From positions 4,526,001-4,590,000 of the forward strand of contig NZ_BAABIS010000001.1 of assembly GCF_039542905.1 (NCBI RefSeq): a stretch of 64,000 nt of DNA, written 5' to 3'. The DNA is from Kitasatospora terrestris (GTDB lineage Bacteria > Actinomycetota > Actinomycetes > Streptomycetales > Streptomycetaceae). The notes under the pieces are model-generated. The model did not search any database. It worked only from the letters and a program-made list of their open reading frames with translations, and had not been told where the DNA came from. This document shows, piece by piece, positions 24,873 to 33,512 of the stretch; position 1 is the first letter of the stretch; each line of letters starts with the position of its first letter. Both the position numbers and the translations under genes were made by a program.

Positions 24873-26606
24873 ATGGTGACCGTGGCCGAGCAGATCGTCG
24901 AAGTCCTCCGGCAGGCCGGCGTCGAGCGCGTGTACGGCGTGGTGGGCGACAGCCTCAACCCGCTGGTCGACGCGATCCGCCGCACCGAGGGCATCTCCTG
25001 GGTGCACGTCCGCAACGAGGAGGCCGGCGCCTTCGCGGCCGCCGCCGAGGCCCAGCTCACCGGACGGCTCGCGGTCTGCGCCGGCTCCTGCGGGCCGGGC
25101 AACACCCACCTGATCCAGGGCCTGTACGACGCGCAGCGCAGCGGCGTCCCGGTGCTCGCGCTCGCCTCGCACATCCCGTCCGGGCAGATCGGCACCGGTT
25201 TCTTCCAGGAGACCCACCCCGAGCGGGTGTTCACCGACTGCAGCAGCTGGTGCGAGATGCTCTCCACCCCCGCCCAGCTGCCCCGGCTGCTCCGGGTCGC
25301 CGTCCAGCACGCCCTCGGCGCCCGAGGCGTCTCCGTCCTCGCCTTCCCCGGCGACGTCGCCGCGCTGCCCGCCGCCGGGCCCACCGGCGAGTCCCGCTTC
25401 CTCACCGAACCCGGCACCGTCCAGCCGCCCGCCGGGCAGCTCACCGCCCTCGCGGAGGCGCTCAACGGCGCCGAGAAGGTCGCGGTCTTCGCCGGCGCCG
25501 GCGTCCGGGGCGCCCACGCCGAGGTGATGGAGCTCGCCGGGCTGCTCAACGCCCCCGTCGGGCACTCGCTGCGCGGCAAGGAGTGGATCCAGTACGACAA
25601 CCCGTACGACGTCGGGATGAGCGGACTGCTCGGCTACGGCGCCTGCCACGAGGCGCTGCACGGGGCCGACCTGGTCCTGCTGCTGGGCACCGACTTCCCG
25701 TACGACTCCTTCCTGCCGCGCACCCGCACCGTCCAGATCGACCACGACCCCACCCGGCTCGGCCGCCGCACCCCGCTCGAACTCGCCGTCCACGGCGACG
25801 TCGGCGCCACCCTGCGGGCCGTCCTGCCGAGGCTGGAGCAGAAGAAGGACCGGTCCTTCCTCGACGGGATGCTCGACAAGCACTGCAAGGCGCTGGAGAC
25901 CGTCGTCGGCGCCTACACCCGCGACATCGCCGGGCACCGGCCGATCCATCCCGAGTACGTCGCCTCCGTCCTCGACGAGCTCGCCGCCGACGACGCCGTG
26001 TTCACCGTCGACACCGGCATGTGCAACGTCTGGGCGGCCCGCTACCTCACCCCCAACGGCCGCCGCCGGGTGATCGGCTCCTTCCTGCACGGCTCGATGG
26101 CCAACGCCCTCCCGCACGCGATCGGCGCCCAACTCGCCTTCCCCGAACGCCAGGTCGTCTCGATGTCCGGCGACGGCGGGATCGGCATGCTGCTCGGCGA
26201 ACTGCTCACCGTCGCCAAGTACCGGCTGCCGGTGAAGACCGTGGTCTTCAACAACGGCGCGCTCGGCATGATCAAGCTGGAGATGCTGGTCAGCGGCTAC
26301 CCCGAGTCCGAGATCGACAACGGCGACGTCGACTACGCCGCCATCGCCCGGGCCTGCGGGGTGCCCGCCGAGCGGGTCACCGACCCGGTGAGGCTGCGCG
26401 AGGTGCTGGCCGACGCGCTCTCCCGGCCGGGCCCGGTCCTGGTCGACGTGGTCACCGACCCCAACGCGCTCTCCATCCCGCCGCACATCACCGCCGCCCA
26501 GCTCAAGGGCTTCGCCCTGGCGGCCGGCCGCACCGTGCTGTCCGGCGGCGTGGGCCGGATGATCGACCTGGCCCGCTCCAACCTGCGCAACATCCCCCGC
26601 CCCTAG
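24873..26606 (+). CDS. poxB: Thiamine-diphosphate enzyme, PoxB-like pyruvate dehydrogenase (quinone)
   Basis: The 577-residue protein has the domain order of PoxB/acetolactate-synthase enzymes: an N-terminal pyrimidine domain (YGVVGDSLNPLVDAIRRTEG, VRNEEAGAFAAAAEAQLTG with the catalytic Glu), a FAD-type middle domain (KVAVFAGAGVRGAHAE) and a ThDP domain (VSMSGDGGIGMLLGE). PoxB oxidises pyruvate to acetate and CO2 at the membrane with quinone. The C-terminus has a tail beyond the ThDP domain, as in PoxB. It shares its stop region (CTAG) with the convergent WYL regulator gene. Confidence 0.85.
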   Translation: MVTVAEQIVEVLRQAGVERVYGVVGDSLNPLVDAIRRTEGISWVHVRNEEAGAFAAAAEAQLTGRLAVCAGSCGPGNTHLIQGLYDAQRSGVPVLALASHIPSGQIGTGFFQETHPERVFTDCSSWCEMLSTPAQLPRLLRVAVQHALGARGVSVLAFPGDVAALPAAGPTGESRFLTEPGTVQPPAGQLTALAEALNGAEKVAVFAGAGVRGAHAEVMELAGLLNAPVGHSLRGKEWIQYDNPYDVGMSGLLGYGACHEALHGADLVLLLGTDFPYDSFLPRTRTVQIDHDPTRLGRRTPLELAVHGDVGATLRAVLPRLEQKKDRSFLDGMLDKHCKALETVVGAYTRDIAGHRPIHPEYVASVLDELAADDAVFTVDTGMCNVWAARYLTPNGRRRVIGSFLHGSMANALPHAIGAQLAFPERQVVSMSGDGGIGMLLGELLTVAKYRLPVKTVVFNNGALGMIKLEMLVSGYPESEIDNGDVDYAAIARACGVPAERVTDPVRLREVLADALSRPGPVLVDVVTDPNALSIPPHITAAQLKGFALAAGRTVLSGGVGRMIDLARSNLRNIPRP

Positions 26607-27583
26607 GAGTTGCCGGCGGCCCCGAGCGAGCGCTCGATGCGGGTGGCGAGCGCGCGCAGGTGGTCGCGGAGCTCGGGCGGCTCGTGCACCTCGAAGTCGC
26701 AGCCGACGGTGGCCAGCCGGACGGCCAGCCAGTCCAGCGAGTCGGCCCGGGTGCGCAGGCGGCAGCTGTGCTCGTCGATCGGTTCCAACTCGCCCGCCGC
26801 GGCGGACATGTGGGTGGCGAGGCGCTCGTACGGGGCGTGCAGCGTGACGACCGCGCGGTGGGTGTCCTGGTGCCGGGCCAGCTTGCCCGCCACGTACGCG
26901 CCGGCGTCCGCCGCGGGCAGCTCGCGCGGCTCGAAGCGGAGCCCGGTGCGCTGCGGGTCGGCGAGCCGGTCGACGCGGAAGATCCGCCAGTCGTCGCGGT
27001 CGAGGTCGTGGCCGACCAGGTACCAGCGCCGCCCGTAGGAGACCAGCCGGTGCGGTTCGACCTGCCGGCGGGTGGCGGCGCCGCCGCGGTCGCGGTAGTC
27101 GAACCGCAGGCGTTCGCGCGCGGCGACGGCGGAGGCGAGGACGGCCAGGTCCTCCGGGTCGATCCGCGGGCCGTCCCCCGGGAGGACGGGGACGGTGGCC
27201 GCGTTGAGGGTGGCGACCCGGTGCCGGAGCCGAGCGGGCAGTACCTGCACCAGCTTGGCGAGGGCCCGGACGGAGGCCTCCTCGATGCCTTCGACGGCGT
27301 GCCCGGCGGCGGTCCGCAGGCCGACGGCGATGGCCACCGCCTCCTCGTCGTCGAGCAGCAGCGGCGGCATCGCGGCCCCGGCGACCAGCCGGTAGCCGCC
27401 GACCGGCCCGCGGGTGGCCTCGACGGGGTAGCCGAGCTCGCGGAGCCGGTCGATGTCGCGCCGGATGGTCCGCGGGCTGACCTGGAGCCGGTCGGCGAGT
27501 TCGCTGCCGGGCCATTCGCGCGGTGTCTGGAGCAGCGAGAGCAGGCCGAGGAGCCTGCCGGGGGTGTCCGTCATGCCCTCCAT
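26603..27583 (-). CDS. HTH/WYL-domain (YafY-type) transcriptional regulator
   Basis: The protein of about 326 residues (ATG 27583; ATG 27574 is the alternative) starts with a DeoR-like helix-turn-helix (LADRLQVSPRTIRRDIDRL, GYPVEATRGPVGGYRL). A WYL domain follows, with RLVSYGRRWYLVGHDLDRDD and IFRVDRLADP, and then a C-terminal WCX extension. WYL domains sense ligands or nucleic acids. It is divergent from a DHA2-type exporter with a palindrome between the two, so it probably controls that exporter and itself. Confidence 0.87.
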   Translation of the reverse strand: MEGMTDTPGRLLGLLSLLQTPREWPGSELADRLQVSPRTIRRDIDRLRELGYPVEATRGPVGGYRLVAGAAMPPLLLDDEEAVAIAVGLRTAAGHAVEGIEEASVRALAKLVQVLPARLRHRVATLNAATVPVLPGDGPRIDPEDLAVLASAVAARERLRFDYRDRGGAATRRQVEPHRLVSYGRRWYLVGHDLDRDDWRIFRVDRLADPQRTGLRFEPRELPAADAGAYVAGKLARHQDTHRAVVTLHAPYERLATHMSAAAGELEPIDEHSCRLRTRADSLDWLAVRLATVGCDFEVHEPPELRDHLRALATRIERSLGAAGNS

Positions 27584-27598
27584 GATGACGCGCGAAGC

Positions 27599-27613
27599 GG
27601 TCAGGATCTGACC
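27599..27613. promoter_or_regulatory. Palindrome between WYL regulator and exporter
   Basis: GGTCAG-GAT-CTGACC is a perfect 6-3-6 inverted repeat 16 bp from the regulator start and 59 bp from the exporter start. It is the best candidate for the operator of the divergent pair. Confidence 0.6.
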
Positions 27614-27671
27614 TGTATGCCCCCTAGCGTGGCTCTCGCAACCAAGGGATTCCACGAGCTCAGGGAGAGCC

Positions 27672-29162
27672 ATGTCCACCGAAGTCAACGACCGCAGGCG
27701 CTGGTTGGCACTGGCGGTGGTGATGACGGCCAGCCTGATGGACCTGGTCGACGTCACGATCGTCAACATCGCGATGCCGAGCATCCAGCAGGACACCGGC
27801 GCGTCGTTCAGCGCCCTGCAGTGGATCACGGCCGGCTACGCGCTGGCGTTCGCGGTCGGCCTGATCACGGGCGGCCGGCTGGGTGACATCTACGGCCGCA
27901 AGCGGCTGTTCCTGCTGGGCATCGGCGGTTTCACGGCGGCGTCGGCGCTGTGCGGCCTGGCCGGCAGCCCGGACCTGCTGGTGGCGGCCCGGGTGCTGCA
28001 GGGCGCGACGGCGGCGCTGATGGTGCCGCAGGTGCTGTCGATCATCCACGCGGGGTTCCCGGCGCACGAGCGGGGCAAGGTGTTCGGCCTGTTCGGCGCG
28101 GTGGTGGGCCTGGGCGCGGTGATGGGCCCGCTGGTGGGCGCGCTGCTGACCGAGTGGGACCTGTTCGGCCTGGGCTGGCGTCCGATCTTCCTGGTGAACC
28201 TGCCGGTGGGGGTCGCCGGTCTGCTGCTCGGCCGCCGCTTCATCGAGGAGTCGCGGGCGCCCCGGGCGCTGAAGCTGGACCTGGTGGGCATGGCGCTGGT
28301 CGGCGCGGGCCTGCTGATGGTGCTGTACCCGCTGACCCAGGGCCGGGAGAACGGCTGGCCGCTCTGGGGCCACCTGCTGATGGCGGGCGGCGTGCTGGTG
28401 CTGCTGGGCTTCGTCCGGTACGAGCGGTACAAGACCGCGCGGGACGGTTCGCCGCTGGTGGAGCTGTCGCTGTTCCGGGTGCGCAGCTTCGCCGGCGGGA
28501 TCGGCGTGCAGCTGCTGTTCGGCGTGACCAACGGCCTGTTCTTCCTGGTCTGGACGCTGTACATGCAGCTCGGCCTGGGCTGGAGCCCGCTGAAGGCCGG
28601 TCTGACGGGCGTGCCGTTCTCGATCGCGGTGTCGCTGGCGGCGGGCCTGTCGGTGCAGCAGCTGGTGCCGCGGTTCGGCCGTCGGGTGCTGCAGGCGGGT
28701 GCGCTGACGATGTCGGCCGGTGCGCTGCTCTACCTGGCCGGGGCGGACCGGTACGGCGCGGCCATCGCGCCGTGGCAGATGGCGCTGCCGCTGGTGGTGA
28801 TGGGCCTGGGCATGGGCCTGATCGTGGCGCCGTTGACCGACGCGGTGCTGTCCGAGGTGCCGCAGGAGCACGCCGGTTCGGCGTCCGGCCTGATCAACAC
28901 CACCGGTCAGCTCGGCATGGCGCTCGGCCTGGGTCTGTCCTCGGTGGCGTTCTTCGGGGTGGTGGACCGGCGAGGCATGGTCGAGGGCGTGTTCGTGGAC
29001 GCCTTCGAGCACGCGATGTGGTGGGTGGCGATCGGCCTGCTCGCGGTGTTCGCGCTGATGACGGCCCTGCCGCGGCGCACCGCCCGGGACGCGCACCCGG
29101 CCGCGGACCGGCCGGCCGAGGAGGAGCAGCAGCAGGACGGGAAGCCGGTCCTGGTGGGCTGA
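27672..29162 (+). CDS. DHA2-family MFS drug exporter (14 TM, EmrB/QacA-like)
   Basis: The 496-residue membrane protein begins with MDLVDVTIVNIAMPSIQQDT, the classical D1 motif of DHA2 transporters. It has motif A in GGRLGDIYGRKRLFLLGIGG and motif C in GPLVGALLTEWDL. Hydrophobic segments fit 14 helices. Such pumps export hydrophobic drugs with protons. ATG 27672 follows CAGGGAGAGCC. Divergence from a WYL regulator suggests ligand-induced expression. Confidence 0.9.
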   Translation: MSTEVNDRRRWLALAVVMTASLMDLVDVTIVNIAMPSIQQDTGASFSALQWITAGYALAFAVGLITGGRLGDIYGRKRLFLLGIGGFTAASALCGLAGSPDLLVAARVLQGATAALMVPQVLSIIHAGFPAHERGKVFGLFGAVVGLGAVMGPLVGALLTEWDLFGLGWRPIFLVNLPVGVAGLLLGRRFIEESRAPRALKLDLVGMALVGAGLLMVLYPLTQGRENGWPLWGHLLMAGGVLVLLGFVRYERYKTARDGSPLVELSLFRVRSFAGGIGVQLLFGVTNGLFFLVWTLYMQLGLGWSPLKAGLTGVPFSIAVSLAAGLSVQQLVPRFGRRVLQAGALTMSAGALLYLAGADRYGAAIAPWQMALPLVVMGLGMGLIVAPLTDAVLSEVPQEHAGSASGLINTTGQLGMALGLGLSSVAFFGVVDRRGMVEGVFVDAFEHAMWWVAIGLLAVFALMTALPRRTARDAHPAADRPAEEEQQQDGKPVLVG

Positions 29163-29196
29163 CCCGGGGGAGCCGGCCCGCCGCCGGGCGCGGGGG

Positions 29197-29215
29197 ATTT
29201 GCCTCTGAGGCAAAT
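29197..29215. promoter_or_regulatory. Operator palindrome before the XRE-cupin gene
   Basis: ATTTGCCT-CTG-AGGCAAAT is a perfect 8-3-8 inverted repeat 38 bp upstream of the XRE-cupin start. Its AT-rich ends stand out in the GC-rich surroundings. XRE-cupin regulators commonly bind such sites before their own gene. Confidence 0.7.
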
Positions 29216-29253
29216 TTCTTGCCCCGGCGGCACGGCGGGTGTGGACTGGTCCC

Positions 29254-29847
29254 ATGAGCGACGACCAGGAGGTCGCGGGCCTGGGCGCGCGACTGCGGGA
29301 GCACCGGCTGAGCAGCCGGCTGACGCTGGAGGCGGCCGCCACCCGGGTGGGGCTGTCCCCAGCGTATCTGTCCCGGCTGGAGACCGGGCGCCGGCAGCCC
29401 TCGCTGCCGGTGCTGCTCGGCCTGGCCCGGGCGTACGGCACCTCGGTCTCCGGGCTGCTCGGCGAGCAGCCCGGCGAGCCGGACCCGGTGATCCGGGGCG
29501 GCTCCATCGAGCCCGGACGGGCCGGCGGCTGGGGCTACCGGCGGGCCGGGGCACCCGGCCGGGCGATGCAGGCGCTGCGGGTGCACGTCCCGCCGGGCGT
29601 GCAGGACGCGGTGGTGCGGGTGCACCCCGGCGAGGAGTGGCTGTACGTCACCCGGGGCCGGATGCGGCTGACCCTCGGCGAGGCCGTCCACCTGCTGGAG
29701 GCCGGCGACTCCGCGCACTTCGACTCGCTCACGCCGCACTGCATCGCGGCCGCCGACCCGGACGACCGGCTGGAACTGATCTTCGTCCACACCCTGCTGC
29801 AGAGCCCGGGCGGCGAACTCTGCCTCGGCGACGCACCCCGACTGTGA
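29254..29847 (+). CDS. XRE-family regulator with C-terminal cupin domain
   Basis: The 197-residue protein has an HTH at residues about 10-65 (LTLEAAATRVGLSPAYLSRL, ETGRRQPSLPVLLGLARAYG). A cupin barrel follows (GVQDAVVRVHPGEEWLYVTR, GEAVHLLEAGDSAHFDSLTP). The cupin senses a small ligand in this class. A strong palindrome precedes the gene and a small membrane protein follows 14 bp downstream. Confidence 0.88.
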   Translation: MSDDQEVAGLGARLREHRLSSRLTLEAAATRVGLSPAYLSRLETGRRQPSLPVLLGLARAYGTSVSGLLGEQPGEPDPVIRGGSIEPGRAGGWGYRRAGAPGRAMQALRVHVPPGVQDAVVRVHPGEEWLYVTRGRMRLTLGEAVHLLEAGDSAHFDSLTPHCIAAADPDDRLELIFVHTLLQSPGGELCLGDAPRL

Positions 29848-29861
29848 CCCGGGAGGATCCG

Positions 29862-30038
29862 ATGACCGACACCACCACCAGCGCGCCCGCCCGACCCGCG
29901 GCGCACGCCCCGACCCTCGACGCCGGCCGCCGCACCGACCGGCGGGTGTGGATCCGGGCGACCGTCTACATCGCCGCCACGCACGCCTTCGCCGGCTTCG
30001 TCATCCTGCTCTTCGAACTGGGCGGACGCGGCCACTGA
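29862..30038 (+). CDS. Small single-pass membrane protein (DUF6126-like)
   Basis: The 58-residue protein has a polar N-terminal half (TTTSAPARPAAHAPTLDAGR) and one membrane helix near residues 31-52 (YIAATHAFAGFVILLFELGG). The RBS GGGAGGATCC precedes ATG 29862. Its placement right after an XRE-cupin gene is the arrangement I associate with DUF6126 proteins of streptomycetes, whose function is unknown. Co-transcription suggests a common role. Confidence 0.7.
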   Translation: MTDTTTSAPARPAAHAPTLDAGRRTDRRVWIRATVYIAATHAFAGFVILLFELGGRGH

Positions 30039-30053
30039 CCCGCCCCCGGCGGG

Positions 30054-31475
30054 TCAGGCCGCGACCAGCGCGCACAGCGCCTCCAGCGCGGCCGGGAACG
30101 CGTGGTCCGACGGCGTGCCGAACCCGATCACCAGCGCCGACCCCGCCGCCGGGCCGTCCGCCCCGGCCGCCCGGCACCACCCCCGGGCGTGCAGCCGCAC
30201 CCCGGCCCGCTCGGCCCGGCGCAGCAGCTCCGCCTCGTCCGGCGCGCCGGACGGCAGCTCCAGCACCGCGTGCAGCCCGGCGTTGATCCCGGTCACCCGC
30301 ACCTGCGGCGCCCGCCGGGCCAGCGCGGCCACCAACTGGTCGCGCCGCCGCCGGTAGCGCAGCCGGCTGCGCCGGATGTGCCGGTCGTAGTCGCCCGAGG
30401 TGATCAGCTCGGCGAGCGCGAGCTGCTCCAGCACACCGGTCTGGCCGTCCGCCAGCCGCTTGCGCTCCAGCACCGGCTCCACCAGCGCCGACGGCAGCGC
30501 CAGCCAGCCCAGCCGCACCCCCGGCGCCAGCGACTTGCTGGCCGTCCCCGCGTACACCACCCGCTCCGGGTCGAGCGCCTGCAGCGCACCGACCGCCTGC
30601 CGGTCGTAGCGGAACTCCCCGTCGTAGTCGTCCTCCAGCACCACCCCGTCGTACGCCCGGGCCCACGCCACCGCGGCCGCCCGCCGGGCCGCCCGCAGCG
30701 CGGCGCCGGTGGGGAACTGGTGGGCGGGGGTGAGCACCGCCAGGCCGGCCCCGGTGGCGGGCAGCAGGTCGGTCCGGGCGCCGTCGCCGTCCAGCGGCAG
30801 CGGCACCGCGGTCAGCCCGGCGGCCGCGATCACCGCGCGCTGCGGCGGCAGCCCGTACTCCTCCACCGCCACGCTGCGCAGACCCCGCCCGTGCAGCGCC
30901 GCGCAGACCAGCCCGAGACCCTGGGTGTAGCCCGAACACACCAGCAGCCGGTCCGGGTCGGTGCGCACGCCGCGGACCCGGGCCAGGTAGTCGGCCAGCG
31001 CCCGGCGCAGCTCGATCCGGCCCCGCGGGTCGCCGTAGCCGAACGCGGTGTGCGGCGCGGACGCCAGCGCCCGGCGGGTCGCCGCCAGCCACGCCGACCG
31101 GGGGAACTGCGAGAGGTCCGGGCTGCCCGGCATCAGGTCGTGCCGGGCGGCCGCCGGACCGGCCTCCGCCGGCGGCGCGGCCGGCGGCTCCGGCTGCGGC
31201 CCGCGTTCCGCCACCACCGTGCCCGAGCCCTGCCGGGACGCCAGCCAGCCCTCCGCCACCAACTGGGTGTACGCCTCCGCCACGGTGTTCCGGGCGATCC
31301 CGAGGTCCGCCGAGAGCGCCCGGGAGGACGGCAGCCGCGTCCCGGCGGGCAGCCGGCCCTCCCGGACGGCGCAGCGCAGCGCGTCCTCCAGCGCCGCCCG
31401 GACGCCCAGCCCGCGCGACCGGCCGGCCGACAGGTCGAGGTGCAGGTCGCCGCCGAAAGTGGCCCAGGATCCCAT
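30054..31475 (-). CDS. MocR-type regulator (GntR HTH fused to aminotransferase-like domain)
   Basis: The 473-residue protein starts at ATG 31475 with a GntR winged helix (LPSSRALSADLGIARNTVAE, AYTQLVAEGWLASRQGSGTV). A fold-type I aminotransferase domain follows. The PLP lysine is in GTASKSLAPGVRLGWLALP and the Asp region is VLEDDYDGEFRYD. MocR proteins use PLP as an effector. It is divergent from an AhpD-like gene, 50 bp away, which is probably its target. Confidence 0.9.
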   Translation of the reverse strand: MGSWATFGGDLHLDLSAGRSRGLGVRAALEDALRCAVREGRLPAGTRLPSSRALSADLGIARNTVAEAYTQLVAEGWLASRQGSGTVVAERGPQPEPPAAPPAEAGPAAARHDLMPGSPDLSQFPRSAWLAATRRALASAPHTAFGYGDPRGRIELRRALADYLARVRGVRTDPDRLLVCSGYTQGLGLVCAALHGRGLRSVAVEEYGLPPQRAVIAAAGLTAVPLPLDGDGARTDLLPATGAGLAVLTPAHQFPTGAALRAARRAAAVAWARAYDGVVLEDDYDGEFRYDRQAVGALQALDPERVVYAGTASKSLAPGVRLGWLALPSALVEPVLERKRLADGQTGVLEQLALAELITSGDYDRHIRRSRLRYRRRRDQLVAALARRAPQVRVTGINAGLHAVLELPSGAPDEAELLRRAERAGVRLHARGWCRAAGADGPAAGSALVIGFGTPSDHAFPAALEALCALVAA

Positions 31476-31525
31476 ACGGCAAATGAACCACACCGGCGGG
31501 CCACCTCGCACCTACGGTGGATGCC

Positions 31526-32002
31526 ATGAGCGACCACGCCCTCGTCCCCGCCCCCGTCCAGCGCATCTCGCTGCCCGAGCAGGCCCCCGAGTTCTACGCC
31601 GCGATGCGCGCGCTGGAGCAGGCCGCCAAGGCCGGGTTCCACGACCCGCTGATCACCGAACTGGTCAAGGTCCGCGCCTCCCAGCTGAACGGCTGCGCCT
31701 TCTGCCTGGACATGCACGCCACCGACGCCCGCCGGCTCGGCGAGCAGGAGCACCGCCTGCACACCCTCGCCGCCTGGCGGGAGACCCCCTACTTCACCGC
31801 CCGCGAGCGCGCCGCCCTCGCCCTCACCGAGTCCGTCACCCTGCTCGCCACCCACCACGTGCCGGACGAGGTCTACGACGCCGCCGCCAAGGAGTTCGAC
31901 CAGGGCGAGCTGGCCCACCTGATCGGCATGATCGTCGCGATCAACTCCTGGAACCGGATCGCCGTCACCTCCCGGCTCAGCCCCGCGCCGAAGACCGCCT
32001 GA
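31526..32002 (+). CDS. Carboxymuconolactone decarboxylase family protein (AhpD-like)
   Basis: The 158-residue protein has the AhpD/CMD signature LNGCAFCLDMHATDARRLG with the redox CxxC and the nearby His. Proteins with this motif act as peroxidase or disulfide reductases rather than as decarboxylases. RBS GGTGGA is close to ATG 31526. The divergent MocR regulator likely controls it. An ICL/PEPM-like gene follows 31 bp downstream on the same strand and may belong to the same unit. Confidence 0.9.
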   Translation: MSDHALVPAPVQRISLPEQAPEFYAAMRALEQAAKAGFHDPLITELVKVRASQLNGCAFCLDMHATDARRLGEQEHRLHTLAAWRETPYFTARERAALALTESVTLLATHHVPDEVYDAAAKEFDQGELAHLIGMIVAINSWNRIAVTSRLSPAPKTA

Positions 32003-32033
32003 GCCCCCCGGCCGATCTGACAGGGTGACACCC

Positions 32034-32861
32034 ATGACCCTCAGCAGCCAGTCCGACCGCGCCGCCCGCCTGCGGGAACTCCACCGCCCCGGCGACCCGC
32101 TGGTGCTCGCCAACGTCTGGGACGCCGCCACCGCCCGGCTGGTCGCCGCGGCCGGCGCACCCGCCGTCGCCACCGCCAGCGCCAGCGTCTCCTGGACCCT
32201 CGGCGTGCCCGACGGCGACCGGCTGGGCCGCGACCTCGCACTCGCCCAGGCCGCGCTCGTCGTCGCCAACGTCCCCGGGCTCCCGGTCACCGTCGACCTG
32301 GAGAGCGGCTACGCGGACACCCCGGCCGGGGTCGGCGACACCGTCACCGCCCTGCTCGCCACCGGCGCGGTCGGCCTCAACCTGGAGGACGCCGCCGGGC
32401 CGGGCGTCCGGCCGCTCGCCGACGCCGCGGACCGGGTCGCGGCGGCCCGCGCCGCCGCCGAAACGGCTGGGATCCCGCTCTTCCTCAACGCCCGGACCGA
32501 CGTCTTCCTGCGCGCGGTCGGCCCGGCGGAGGGACGGCTGGACGAGGCGCTGACCCGCGCCAAGGCCTTCCTCGCGGCCGGCGCGGACGGCGTGTTCGTC
32601 CCCGGCGTCGCCGACCCGGAGGTGATCGCCGTCCTCGCCCGCGAGATCCCCGCCCCGCTCAACGTCCTCGCCGGACCGGGCTCCCCGACCGTGGCCGCCC
32701 TCGCCGCCCTCGGCGTCGCCCGGATCAGCCTCGGCCCCGCCCTCGCCAAGTCGGCCTACGCCGCCGTCCGCGACGCCGCCACCGAGATCTACACCACCGG
32801 CACCTACGACACCCTCGCCGGCGGCCTCGACTACGCGGAGCTCAACGCCCTGTTCGGCTAG
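32034..32861 (+). CDS. Isocitrate lyase / PEP mutase family protein
   Basis: The 275-residue TIM-barrel protein has LVLANVWDAATARLVAAAGA, ATASASVSWTLGVPDGD, PVTVDLESGYADTP and NLEDAAG. This is the pattern of the ICL/PEPM superfamily (Mg2+-binding D-x-E residues). Members cleave or form C-C or P-C bonds in 2-hydroxyacids. The typical ICL cysteine motif KKCGH is missing, so a 2-methylisocitrate-lyase-like or unknown reaction is more likely. It follows the AhpD-like gene by 31 bp. Confidence 0.85.
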   Translation: MTLSSQSDRAARLRELHRPGDPLVLANVWDAATARLVAAAGAPAVATASASVSWTLGVPDGDRLGRDLALAQAALVVANVPGLPVTVDLESGYADTPAGVGDTVTALLATGAVGLNLEDAAGPGVRPLADAADRVAAARAAAETAGIPLFLNARTDVFLRAVGPAEGRLDEALTRAKAFLAAGADGVFVPGVADPEVIAVLAREIPAPLNVLAGPGSPTVAALAALGVARISLGPALAKSAYAAVRDAATEIYTTGTYDTLAGGLDYAELNALFG

Positions 32862-32902
32862 GACCCGCCGTCCGGACCCCCACGCCGGAACGCCTGCGGC
32901 GC

Positions 32903-33509
32903 CGGCCCGCTCGTCGCGGATCCCGCCGGGCACCTGGCCCGCCGCAGGCGCCTTCGGCGCGGTCGGCCGGATGCCTGCGGCGGCGGCCCGCTCGTCGCGG
33001 ATCCCGCCGGGCATCGGGCACTTCGCCCGCCGCAGGCGTCGTCAGAACGCCGGGTTGCCCGCAGCGGCGGCCTGCTCGTCACGGATCCCGTCGGGCACCT
33101 GGCCCGCCACAGGCGCCTTCGGCCCGGTCGGCCGGATGCCTGCGGCGGCGGCCTGCTCGTCGCGATCCCCGCCGGGCAGCTGGCCTGCCGCAGGCGCCTT
33201 CGGCCCGGTCGGCCGGATGCCTGCGGCGGCGGCCCGCCCGTCGCGGATCCCGCCGGGCACCGGGCACTTCGCCCGCCGCAGGCGTCGTCAGAACGCCGGG
33301 TTGCCCGCAGCGGCGGCCCGCCCGTCGCGGATCCCGCCGGGCACCGGGCACTTCGCCCGCCGCAGGCGTCTTCAGAACGCCGGGTTGCCTGCGGCGGCGG
33401 TCCGCTCGTCGCGGATCCCGTCGGGTACTTGGCCCGCCGCAGGCGCCTTCGGCCCGGTCGGCGGGAAGCCCGCGGCGGCGGCCCCGCTCGTCGCGGGTCC
33501 CGCCGGGAG
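32903..33509. repeat. Tandem array of 81-84 bp repeats in two variants
   Basis: Seven consecutive units of 81, 84, 81, 81, 84, 84 and 82 bp are marked by the motif (T/C)CGTCGCGGATCCCG, or a close variant, at 32911, 32992, 33076, 33157, 33238, 33322, 33406 and 33488. Type A units hold CAGGCGCCTTCGGCCCGGTC. Type B units hold GGGCACTTCGCCCGCCGCAG and CAGAACGCCGGGTTGCC. The order from left to right is A B A A B B A. The array starts 42 bp behind the ICL-like gene and ends right behind the small secreted protein gene on the opposite strand. Long frames cross it, but their composition is that of the repeat and I do not call a gene. Confidence 0.9.
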
Positions 33510-33512
33510 CGG

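Noticed and set aside
24342..27515. A 1057-residue minus-strand frame across GH65, PoxB and the WYL gene
   Set aside because: Low-complexity translation opposite well-supported genes; no motif and no RBS.
32903..33509. CRISPR array
   Set aside because: Units are 81-84 bp and similar along their whole length; there are no short repeats with unrelated spacers and no cas genes nearby.
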